DNA of 10,822 nucleotides from an uncultured Ruminococcus sp. GTDB taxonomy: Bacteria; Bacillota; Clostridia; Oscillospirales; Ruminococcaceae. The notes under the pieces are model-generated. The model was not told where the DNA came from and did not search any database. It was given only the letters and a program-made list of their open reading frames with translations. Both the position numbers and the translations under genes were made by a program. Each line of letters begins with the position of its first letter. The stretch's first letter is position 1. Positions 1 to 6,297 of this stretch are shown one piece after another. The stretch spans positions 1 to 10,822 of the forward strand of contig CAMVIL010000018.1 of the NCBI GenBank assembly GCA_947167535.1, in the 5' to 3' direction.

Positions 1-777
1 CTTGTTGCCCGAAAGGGATATCCAGCCGCAGCGGAAGCCCGCTGTCATGTGGGACTTGGAAAGTCCGCCGAAGGTCACGCAGAAGGTGTCGTCGCCTGCA
101 AGCGCCGCAATGGAGTGGTGCTCGGTGTCGTCCATCAGCAGTCTGTCGTATATCTCGTCCGAGAAGATGATGAGCCCGTGCTCACGCGCAAGCTTTACTA
201 TCTCCATCAGCAGGGCCTTCGAGTATACCGCACCTGTCGGGTTGTTGGGGTTGATGATGACGATAGCCTTAGTCCTGTCGGTCACCTTGGAGCGTATATC
301 CGCGATGTCGGGGTTCCAGTCAGCCTTTTCGTCGCAGAGATAGTGCACCGCAGTACCGCCCGCGAGGGTGACGGAAGCCGTCCAGAGCGGGTAGTCGGGA
401 GCGGGGACAAGCACCTCGTCGCCCGAGTCCAGCAGACCCTGCATAGACATAGTGATAAGCTCGGACGCGCCGTTTCCGGTATAGATATCCTTCTCGGTAA
501 CGCCGTGTATGCCGCGGTACTCATCATACTTGATGATAGCCTGACGTGCGGCGAGTATGCCGTAGGAGTCGCTGTAGCCCTCGGCGATGGGAAGAGCCGC
601 AGTAACTGTGTCGATTATATCCTTCGGAGCGCGGAAACCAAAAGGCGCAGGATTTCCGATATTGAGCTTCAGTATCTTCTCGCCGTTGGCCTCCATCTCC
701 TTTGCGGCGTCCATAACGGGTCCGCGTATATCATAACAAACATTATCAAGCTTATGCGATTTTGCAAATTCTCTCAT
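1..777 (-). CDS. alaA: Alanine-synthesising aminotransferase, AlaA-type (C-terminus beyond left edge)
   Basis: A PLP-dependent class I/II aminotransferase that in E. coli AlaA makes alanine from pyruvate using glutamate; cytoplasmic. The first 259 residues are visible. The N-terminus (KLDNVCYDIRGP near residue 9, then LNIGNPAPFGF at 38-48) closely follows E. coli AlaA as I remember it. Further family motifs are GNGASELI (101-108), VPAPDYPLW (124-132), INPNNPTG (175-182), SDEIYD (206-211) and GLSKSHMTAGFR (238-249). The PLP Schiff-base lysine should be K241, with N179, D207 and Y210 in the usual cofactor-binding places. The start is ATG at 775-777, preceded by AAAGAGGA (complement of 783-790) five bases upstream. 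It is divergent from purB, with its own extended -10 promoter at 1018-1046 and a leader of about 230 nt holding repeat copy A. The stop codon lies outside the window. Confidence is high for the family and good for the AlaA subgroup. Confidence 0.93.
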   Translation of the reverse strand, partial: MREFAKSHKLDNVCYDIRGPVMDAAKEMEANGEKILKLNIGNPAPFGFRAPKDIIDTVTAALPIAEGYSDSYGILAARQAIIKYDEYRGIHGVTEKDIYTGNGASELITMSMQGLLDSGDEVLVPAPDYPLWTASVTLAGGTAVHYLCDEKADWNPDIADIRSKVTDRTKAIVIINPNNPTGAVYSKALLMEIVKLAREHGLIIFSDEIYDRLLMDDTEHHSIAALAGDDTFCVTFGGLSKSHMTAGFRCGWISLSGNK

Positions 778-785
778 ATATATCC

Positions 786-902
786 TCTTTTCTTTATCCG
801 CGTTTTCGCTCGGTGCTTAGCCCTCGCTCGTGTGATATCTTCGCTCGGTTGGAGCCGCGGCATACGTTGGTGCTATTCTTTCGGTTTGCGACTTCCGGCG
901 TG
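786..902 (-). repeat. Dispersed intergenic repeat, copy A (alaA leader)
   Basis: Read on the minus strand from 902 downward, this matches 9381-9493 on the plus strand over about 110 bp. Shared blocks in order are CACGCC, GTCGCAAACC, ACGTATGCCGCGGCTC (16 identical bases), CGAAGATA, CACGAG, GAGGGCT and GCACCGA. Spacing is nearly constant and ends within a few bases of a Shine-Dalgarno sequence. No open reading frame is conserved between the copies, so it is a DNA or RNA element and not a coding repeat. Copy A lies wholly in the alaA 5' leader. The boundaries are approximate. Confidence 0.8.
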
Positions 903-913
903 GTCGGGGGGAT

Positions 914-951
914 GTTTGCAAAGCAAACTCACGCGATAAGTACGAAACGTA
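914..951 (-). other. Two compact inverted repeats in the alaA leader
   Basis: On the plus strand 914-928 reads GTTTGC-AAA-GCAAAC, a perfect 6-bp stem with a 3-base loop. 941-951 reads TACG-AAA-CGTA, a perfect 4-bp stem with the same AAA loop (TTT in the alaA transcript). Both sit just upstream of repeat copy A in the leader RNA and are absent from copy B, which begins right after the rimO stop. No U-run follows either stem, so they are not intrinsic terminators. They may be part of a longer version of the repeat element. Confidence 0.5.
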
Positions 952-1017
952 TTTGCCGTTTGCAGATGTCTGACCCTGATACTTCTGTATTTTAGGGCTT
1001 GCGGACATATCGTTTTA

Positions 1018-1046
1018 ATTATATCACAATGTTACCGCTTTGTAAA
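1018..1046 (-). promoter_or_regulatory. Sigma-A promoter for alaA
   Basis: On the minus strand this reads TTTACA (complement of 1041-1046), a 17-base spacer and a perfect TATAAT (complement of 1018-1023), with TG at the extended -10 position. The predicted transcription start is near 1011, giving a leader of about 230 nt before alaA. This is sequence evidence only. Confidence 0.8.
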
Positions 1047-1143
1047 TAGCACATTTCAACAATTTTTAGCAGTAAAGCGGCGGGCTTATGTTCACCCAAA
1101 TGGGTCGGACACATACTTTTCATCGGTTTAACAATAAATAGTA
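1047..1143. other. Intergenic spacer between divergent promoters, with a short palindrome
   Basis: This stretch lies between the alaA and purB -35 elements and holds no gene. The only structure I see is ACCCA-AA-TGGGT at 1094-1105, an inverted repeat that could be an operator half-site pair for either promoter. I see no CCGAAC-type PurBox in it. The palindrome is short enough to be chance. Confidence 0.3.
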
Positions 1144-1172
1144 TTGCTTTTTATCACCGGCTATGATATAAT
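1144..1172 (+). promoter_or_regulatory. Sigma-A promoter for purB
   Basis: A perfect TATAAT at 1167-1172 with the extended -10 TG at 1164-1165, and a weaker -35 TTGCTT at 1144-1149 with a 17-base spacer. The expected start is near 1179, leaving a leader of about 50 nt. That leader contains the GCGGC-ATCAC-GCCGC hairpin at 1189-1203, just upstream of the purB ribosome binding site. No U-run follows the hairpin. Confidence 0.78.
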
Positions 1173-1231
1173 AATAAGGTGAAACCCTGCGGCATCACGC
1201 CGCGATATGATGTAAAGGAAGGAAAATAACT

Positions 1232-2668
1232 ATGACAAACAGCTACGAAAGCCCGTTTTGCACAAGATATGCAAGCAAGGAGATGCAGTTTAGTTTCTCC
1301 GCAGACAAGAAGTTCACCACATGGAGAAGACTCTGGGTGGCGCTGGCAAGAGCCGAGATGAAGCTCGGTCTGCCCGTTACTGCCGAGCAGGTGGCAGAGC
1401 TCGAAGCCCACATCGAGGACGTTGACTACGCTAAGGCTGCCGAGTACGAGAAGAAGTTCCGCCATGACGTTATGGCTCACGTACATACCTACGGCGACGC
1501 CTGCCCCGGTGCTGCAGGTATAATCCATCTGGGCGCTACCTCTTGCTATGTCGGCGACAACACCGACGTCATCATCATGCGCGACGCTATGCAGGTGGTA
1601 AAGAGAAAACTCATCAAGGTCATCTCCCAGCTGAGCGTTTTCGCTGACAAGTACAAGGCTATGCCCTGCCTCGCATACACTCATCTCCAGCCCGCACAGC
1701 TGACTACTGTCGGAAAAAGAGCGACCCTCTGGTGCAACGAGCTGCTGATGGATCTTGAAGACTTAGACTTCCAGCTGGGCAGACTCAAGCTGCTGGGCTC
1801 CAAGGGCACCACAGGCACACAGGCAAGCTTTATGGAGCTGTTCCACGGCGACACCGACAAGATAAAGGAGCTTGAGCGCCTCATCGCAGAGGAGATGGGC
1901 TTTGACGCGGTAGTTCCCGTTTCGGGTCAGACCTACTCCCGCAAGGTGGACTTTGCGGTATGTCAGGCTCTGGCAGCCATCGCGCAGTCTGCAATGAAGT
2001 TCGGCAACGACATAAGACTGCTCCAGTCCTTCAAGGAAATAGAAGAGCCCTTCGAGAAGAACCAGATCGGTTCCTCGGCGATGGCATACAAGCGCAATCC
2101 CATGCGCGACGAGCGTATCTGCTCGCTGGCGAGATACGTGATGTGCGACGTGCTCAACCCCGCATTCACCGCAGGAACACAGTGGTTCGAGAGAACACTC
2201 GACGACTCCGCAAACAAGCGTATCAGCGTAGCTGAGGCGTTCCTCGGCATCGACGCTATCCTCAACATCATGCTCAACGTCACCGACCCCGAGAACGGTC
2301 TGGTGGTATACGAAAAGATCATCCGCCGCAGAGTTATGGCAGAGCTGCCCTTTATGGCTACCGAGAACATCATGATGGACGCTGTAGAAAACGGCGGCGA
2401 CCGTCAGGAGCTGCACGAGAAGATCAGACAGCTCTCGATGATAGCAGGCAAGCACGTCAAGCAGGACGGTCTCGACAACGACCTCTGCGACCTTATCCTT
2501 GCAGAGCCTATGTTCGGCATGACAAAGGAGAAGATGGACGCCATCATGAAGCCCGAGAACTTCATCGGCAGATGCCCGCAGCAGGTAGACGAGTTCATCG
2601 CTAACTGCGTGAAGCCCGTGCTTGATGCAAACGGCGTATCCGATGACGTAGCGGAGATAAATGTATAA
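1232..2668 (+). CDS. purB: Adenylosuccinate lyase
   Basis: PurB works twice in purine synthesis: it splits SAICAR to AICAR plus fumarate, and adenylosuccinate to AMP plus fumarate. It is a cytoplasmic homotetramer. The 478-residue product is longer than the B. subtilis type (about 430) and close to human ADSL (484). The fumarase/aspartase superfamily signature GSSAMAYKRNP lies at residues 280-290, with the catalytic serine on its flexible loop. YTHLQPAQ carries the general-acid histidine H151, and RHDVMAH starts at R77. QWFERTLDDSAN and ELPFMATENI also match the vertebrate-type enzyme as I recall it. The signature has Ala where ADSL usually has Pro (SSAMPYKRNP). The start ATG follows AAAGGAAGG at 1214-1222. 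It is transcribed from its own promoter and overlaps the next gene by 8 bp. Confidence 0.97.
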   Translation: MTNSYESPFCTRYASKEMQFSFSADKKFTTWRRLWVALARAEMKLGLPVTAEQVAELEAHIEDVDYAKAAEYEKKFRHDVMAHVHTYGDACPGAAGIIHLGATSCYVGDNTDVIIMRDAMQVVKRKLIKVISQLSVFADKYKAMPCLAYTHLQPAQLTTVGKRATLWCNELLMDLEDLDFQLGRLKLLGSKGTTGTQASFMELFHGDTDKIKELERLIAEEMGFDAVVPVSGQTYSRKVDFAVCQALAAIAQSAMKFGNDIRLLQSFKEIEEPFEKNQIGSSAMAYKRNPMRDERICSLARYVMCDVLNPAFTAGTQWFERTLDDSANKRISVAEAFLGIDAILNIMLNVTDPENGLVVYEKIIRRRVMAELPFMATENIMMDAVENGGDRQELHEKIRQLSMIAGKHVKQDGLDNDLCDLILAEPMFGMTKEKMDAIMKPENFIGRCPQQVDEFIANCVKPVLDANGVSDDVAEINV

Positions 2669-3863
2669 CAGAATTTTAGTGACGCTGACCGCGCTGGCGG
2701 TGGCAGGCGGCTGTCTTTCGGGGTGCGGCAAAAAGGAGCAGGACGCTCCCGCCGCGGCATCTTCCGTAACATCGCCGGTCGTGACCGGGACCGAACCCGA
2801 AGAAGCTCCCGTCCAGCCCGACCACACCGAGCTTGACCTGTCGCAGAGCAAGAAGCCCGCCGTGCTGTCAGCTGAAGTGAACGGAGTCTTCGGCGAGGGA
2901 ACGCTCACCGACATATACGGCTCAGAGGACGGCGACAGGCGCTTCACCGAAGAGGCGGGGCTTTACGGCTGTCCCGTGAGATTTGAGTGCGGCGACCTGC
3001 ACACGGCGGTCATAAGCTTCAGCTACGACCCCGAAGCGCTGCGCGGTACACCGCCCGAGAACTTCCGCATACTGCACTACAACGAGGCAGGCGACGGCAT
3101 GGAGTACATCGACTGCATGACCGACAAGGACTGCCACGAAGTCTCGGCGGCGATAGTCAGCGAGGGAGTTTACCTGCTGGTGGACGAATACGCACGCCGC
3201 GTGACGCTGGGACAGGACATCAGCGGACTGGTGATGCCCGAACCGCAGGACGAGATCTACGACGGCGAGATACCCTACTACGAGGAGAGCCGTCCCTTTA
3301 CAGTGACGATACCTCTCGGCTGTTACAGCTACGAGAACATCGCCGATCTCACCCTCGACGGATTTTCCTATCACAGCTTTCTGCGGATAGTCGAGACCAA
3401 GAACGCCTTTGTCTGGGCGGATATTTCCTATATCACTCCCGACGACGGGTGCGGCTTTGACGAGCTTGTTACCCGCGTACGTCAGCAGCTCCCCGACATC
3501 AACAATGCGGGCGAGGTGCCGGAGCGGAAGGTGAAGAATTTCCGGGAGATATATTCTCCCGACGGAACGCGCGGGGTGCGGGTGACCTGCACCGACGTCT
3601 ACCCGCCTGCGGGGATAAATCCCGAGCTGACCTTCACGACCCTCTGCGACTACTACCCCGATGTAAACGGCGGCTGCTACGAGATCAGAGTGCAGTTTTT
3701 AGACAACCGCAACGACCCCGACAAGGTGACAAATTCCCTCTCTATGCGTATACTTAACAGCTTTACGCTCAAAGACGGCGCGGGGCTCAGGGAGCAGGAG
3801 TCTCCCGACTCTGCGGAAGATGATACAGATACAAGCAAAAGCGAAAAGCATTTTACCTTTTGA
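2661..3863 (+). CDS. Lipoprotein of unknown function with a pre-VWA-like N-terminal domain
   Basis: The 400-residue product has a lipoprotein signal peptide with lipobox LSGC and lipidated Cys22, so it should be anchored on the outer face of the membrane. A flexible Ala/Pro/Thr/Glu linker covers about 24-60. Residues 65-177 form a beta-rich domain with pattern AVISFSYDPEALRGTP...FRILHYNE...SEGVYLLVD. This resembles the segment that precedes von Willebrand A domains in clostridial surface proteins; I infer it from memory. No MIDAS motif (DxSxS) follows. A second domain at about 208-371 starts with FTVTIPLGCYSY and ends with YEIRVQFLDNR...ILNSFTL, perhaps a PsbP/Mog1-like fold. A polar tail ends the protein. 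The start ATG overlaps the purB stop by 8 bp, with GGAG at 2653-2656, suggesting translational coupling. The function is not known. Confidence 0.85.
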   Translation: MYNRILVTLTALAVAGGCLSGCGKKEQDAPAAASSVTSPVVTGTEPEEAPVQPDHTELDLSQSKKPAVLSAEVNGVFGEGTLTDIYGSEDGDRRFTEEAGLYGCPVRFECGDLHTAVISFSYDPEALRGTPPENFRILHYNEAGDGMEYIDCMTDKDCHEVSAAIVSEGVYLLVDEYARRVTLGQDISGLVMPEPQDEIYDGEIPYYEESRPFTVTIPLGCYSYENIADLTLDGFSYHSFLRIVETKNAFVWADISYITPDDGCGFDELVTRVRQQLPDINNAGEVPERKVKNFREIYSPDGTRGVRVTCTDVYPPAGINPELTFTTLCDYYPDVNGGCYEIRVQFLDNRNDPDKVTNSLSMRILNSFTLKDGAGLREQESPDSAEDDTDTSKSEKHFTF

Positions 3864-3887
3864 CAGAGACAGAAAGGAGAACACATC

Positions 3888-4700
3888 ATGAAAAAGAGAA
3901 ACACATTACTTGCAGCAATTATGGCGGTTTCCATGCTGGCGGCAGTGGGCTGCGGCAATCTTGAGGACGTTGAGCCCGAAAAGGACGGCGCTAACCTGCT
4001 GGAGACTACCGCTCATGACGATCATCAGCCCCCCGAGGACAACGAGGGCGGCGACGATGAAAACGATCAGCAGAACGAGTCCGACGGCGAAGAAACAGAC
4101 CCCGACGAACAGCTCCCCGACCCCGATGAGGATACCGAAAGCGAGGAGTCCGATGAGAGCACAGCCGAAGAGGACAGCGCCGCCGACGGCGAGTCGGACG
4201 AGGGTGACACAGCCACTCCGCCTACCGAGGGCGACAGCTACTATAATCCCGAGTTCGCCTTTACCGTACCGCTGCCCCAGAGCCTGAAATGGACACTCTA
4301 CGACGAGCAGATGATGCCCTGTTTCGACGACTCCAACGGCAAGTTCCGTCCGCTCATGCAGACTGAAAACGAGGGCGACGTGGTGCTGACCATCGAGGAG
4401 TATCAGACCTTACGCACCCTTGACGACATCGTGAAGGCCGCGTGGGACAGAGACTACCGCAACGCAGGCGAGGGCGACGACAAGTATGAGGTACTGGACA
4501 CTCAGGTGCTGGACTTCGGCGGCCGCGCGGGACAGCTCGTCACCGAAAAGCTTAACAGCTCCAACGGCGAGTTCTTCTACTGCAACCTGTACATAACAGT
4601 AGCCGACGGCGACTACATCCACATGAAGGTCACCTGCCTCGACCAGACTCAGCACGACAGCTTCGTGGCGAGCCTTATGAACACAACTTTCGATAACTGA
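3888..4700 (+). CDS. Lipoprotein of unknown function with a long acidic linker
   Basis: The 270-residue product has a signal peptide ending in lipobox AVGC (lipidated Cys22), indicating an exported, membrane-anchored protein. Residues about 26-116 are a low-complexity linker dominated by Asp and Glu with Ser, Thr and Pro, which probably holds a C-terminal domain away from the membrane or through the wall. The folded part, about 118-270, begins NPEFAFTVPLP and ends YIHMKVTCLDQ...FVASLMNTTF. Its layout resembles the C-terminal domain of the preceding lipoprotein (FTV-IPL opening, later long beta strands, closing helix), so the two may be distant paralogues. It has a good AAAGGAGA site at 3873-3880 and lies 24 bp after the previous stop, so it is probably co-transcribed. 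I do not recognise a specific family. Confidence 0.85.
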   Translation: MKKRNTLLAAIMAVSMLAAVGCGNLEDVEPEKDGANLLETTAHDDHQPPEDNEGGDDENDQQNESDGEETDPDEQLPDPDEDTESEESDESTAEEDSAADGESDEGDTATPPTEGDSYYNPEFAFTVPLPQSLKWTLYDEQMMPCFDDSNGKFRPLMQTENEGDVVLTIEEYQTLRTLDDIVKAAWDRDYRNAGEGDDKYEVLDTQVLDFGGRAGQLVTEKLNSSNGEFFYCNLYITVADGDYIHMKVTCLDQTQHDSFVASLMNTTFDN

Positions 4701-4738
4701 TTATCCGACGGAATTTATTATAGCAGATCAATTCACAT

Positions 4739-4744
4739 GGAGGA
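4739..4744 (+). promoter_or_regulatory. Ribosome binding site fixing the araD start
   Basis: GGAGGA lies seven bases before ATG 4752. An in-frame ATG at 4737 overlaps this site and has no ribosome binding site of its own, so translation should begin at 4752. Confidence 0.85.
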
Positions 4745-4751
4745 ATCAGCT

Positions 4752-5447
4752 ATGCTGGAACAGTTAAAAGAAAAAGTATTGCAGGCAAATCTCCTGCTTC
4801 CGAAGTACGGTCTCGTGAAGTTTACATGGGGCAACGCTTCGGAGATCGACCGCGAGACCGGGCTGGTAGTCATCAAGCCTTCGGGCGTTGAGTACGACGG
4901 CATGAAGGCCGAGGATATGGTAGTCCTCGATCTGGACGGCAACGTTGTGGAGGGCAGATACAGACCCTCAAGTGACACGCCTACACATCTGGCGCTCTAC
5001 CGCGCGTTCCCGCAGATCGGCGGCATCGTCCACACCCACAGCACCTACGCGGCAAGCTTTGCGCAGGCAGGACGCGGAGTCGCACCTCTCGGCACGACTC
5101 AGGGCGACTATTTCTACGGCGAGATCCCCTGCACCCGCAAGATGACCCCCGCCGAGATCGCCGGCGAGTACGAGAAGGAGACGGGAAACGTCATCATCGA
5201 GACCTTCAACAATTCAGGCGTTGACCCGCTGACGATACCTGCGGTGCTGGTGCACAGCCACGGCCCCTTCACATGGGGCAAGGACTGCATGGAAGCGGTA
5301 CACAATTCGGTAGTGCTGGAAGAGGTCGCCTGCATGAACCTGCGGACGTATCTCCTCGCTCCCGACACGCCCTTCATGCAGCAGGAGCTGCTGGACAAGC
5401 ATTATCTGCGCAAGCACGGAGTCAATGCTTATTACGGACAGAACTGA
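4752..5447 (+). CDS. araD: L-ribulose-5-phosphate 4-epimerase
   Basis: AraD interconverts L-ribulose 5-phosphate and D-xylulose 5-phosphate by a zinc-dependent retro-aldol/aldol mechanism, feeding L-arabinose (or L-ascorbate-derived sugar) into the pentose phosphate pathway. The 231-residue product equals the E. coli AraD length and follows it along its whole length ([71 protein letters not shown]). Zinc ligands should be H94, H96 and H170; catalytic D119 and Y228 are in place, with D75 as the other metal-site acid. The class includes the paralogues UlaF and SgbE, so the in vivo substrate route is not proved. No araA or araB lies nearby. It follows a lipoprotein gene by 51 bp without a clear terminator, and is closed by the hairpin at 5459-5492. 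Confidence 0.94.
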   Translation: MLEQLKEKVLQANLLLPKYGLVKFTWGNASEIDRETGLVVIKPSGVEYDGMKAEDMVVLDLDGNVVEGRYRPSSDTPTHLALYRAFPQIGGIVHTHSTYAASFAQAGRGVAPLGTTQGDYFYGEIPCTRKMTPAEIAGEYEKETGNVIIETFNNSGVDPLTIPAVLVHSHGPFTWGKDCMEAVHNSVVLEEVACMNLRTYLLAPDTPFMQQELLDKHYLRKHGVNAYYGQN

Positions 5448-5458
5448 ATAAATACACT

Positions 5459-5493
5459 ACCGCCCGCAGGCATCAGACCTGCGGGCGGTTTTC
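5459..5493 (+). terminator. Intrinsic terminator of araD, shared by convergent genes
   Basis: A perfect 11-bp GC-rich stem, CCGCCCGCAGG (5460-5470) with CCTGCGGGCGG (5478-5488), has a 7-base loop and is followed by TTTTC on the plus strand. It starts 12 bases after the araD stop. On the minus strand the same stem lies just after the glycosylase stop (5494-5496), but the U-run there is poor, so termination in that direction is likely weaker. Confidence 0.92.
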
Positions 5494-6297
5494 TTATCTC
5501 TCGATATTTCGTATGTAATGGAACAGATACTGCTGGGCTATACCCTCGACTCCGCGCACGCACTCGGGCAGGCCGTCGGGATACCAGTCGGCGAGGACGC
5601 GCTTGACCCAGACGTCCTTCGGGAAAGCGTCCAGCTTGTGCATACCGAAAAGCATGGCACAATCGGCGACTTTGGGGCCCACGCCCTTTATCTGCATGAG
5701 CGCCGCACGGGCGTCGTCGGTGGGGAGCTTCGCTGTCTCGGCAAGGTCGAGGCCGTTTTGCAGGCGCGACACGGCGTCCACGATGTACTTAGCCCTGAAC
5801 CCCGCCCTCAGGAAACCCAGCGACTCGGGAGTCTCACCGACCAGCTGTTCCGCCGTCGGGTAGCCGCCGTAGTGCTCGCAGAGGCGGCCAATTATCCCCT
5901 TGATGCGGGGAATGTTGTTGTTCTGCGAAATAATGAAAGAGCTGAGCGCTTCCCAGCTGTCCTGCCGCAGTATGCGTATACCGCCCGCGAATCCGCAGGC
6001 TTTGGACAGCGTCTCGTCCTCGGCGAACCGGCGCTTGAGCTCGCCGTAGTCGCGGCCGAGGTCGAAGTAGGGCACCCAGACGTCTAGAAACTGCTGCTCG
6101 GTCACATTCTCCAGCAGGAACACGCCCTGCTCGGCAGTGGGACGAATGGTCAGCGGGGTGTTCATGCAAGCCCCCGTGTAGCCGCCGTCCGCCAGCCGCA
6201 CCCACCGAAACGCCTGACCGCAGTCGAGGGTATCGTCAAGGTCTAAGTCGGGGGTCTTTAGAAGTATGTCAGCGGCTCTGACAGTATAGTCGGTCAT
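5494..6297 (-). CDS. ogg: 8-oxoguanine DNA glycosylase/AP lyase (OGG1 family)
   Basis: This base-excision repair enzyme removes 8-oxoguanine paired with cytosine and nicks the abasic site. The 267-residue product has the N-terminal OGG domain (LDCGQAFRW near 24-32). It also has the OGG1-type SQNNNIPRI at 124-132, matching human SSNNNIARI. The helix-hairpin-helix GVGPKVADCAMLF begins at 205. The Schiff-base lysine is K209 and the catalytic aspartate is D228 in FPKDVW, the counterparts of human K249 and D268. The start ATG (6295-6297) overlaps the stop of the upstream HD-GYP gene as ATGA, with GGAG (complement of 6306-6309) eight bases before it. The two genes should therefore be co-transcribed and translationally coupled. 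AlkA-like glycosylase is the alternative, but the NNN motif favours OGG. Confidence 0.92.
   Translation of the reverse strand: MTDYTVRAADILLKTPDLDLDDTLDCGQAFRWVRLADGGYTGACMNTPLTIRPTAEQGVFLLENVTEQQFLDVWVPYFDLGRDYGELKRRFAEDETLSKACGFAGGIRILRQDSWEALSSFIISQNNNIPRIKGIIGRLCEHYGGYPTAEQLVGETPESLGFLRAGFRAKYIVDAVSRLQNGLDLAETAKLPTDDARAALMQIKGVGPKVADCAMLFGMHKLDAFPKDVWVKRVLADWYPDGLPECVRGVEGIAQQYLFHYIRNIER

Noticed and set aside
49..939. A 296-codon plus-strand open frame
   Set aside because: It is the antisense shadow of alaA plus its leader; the opposite strand encodes a clear aminotransferase and this frame has no recognisable domain.
817..1008. A 63-codon minus-strand frame spanning the alaA leader and repeat copy A
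   Set aside because: Its ATG lies about three bases from the predicted transcription start with no ribosome binding site, and copy B of the repeat does not keep this frame. A leaderless peptide cannot be fully excluded.
1763..2947. A 394-codon minus-strand open frame opposite purB and the first lipoprotein
   Set aside because: It spans two real plus-strand genes, has no good start signal or domain, and is explained by GC-rich codon bias.
4737..4751. Five-residue extension of AraD from ATG 4737
   Set aside because: That ATG overlaps the ribosome binding site itself, and AraD homologues start with MLE at the later ATG.
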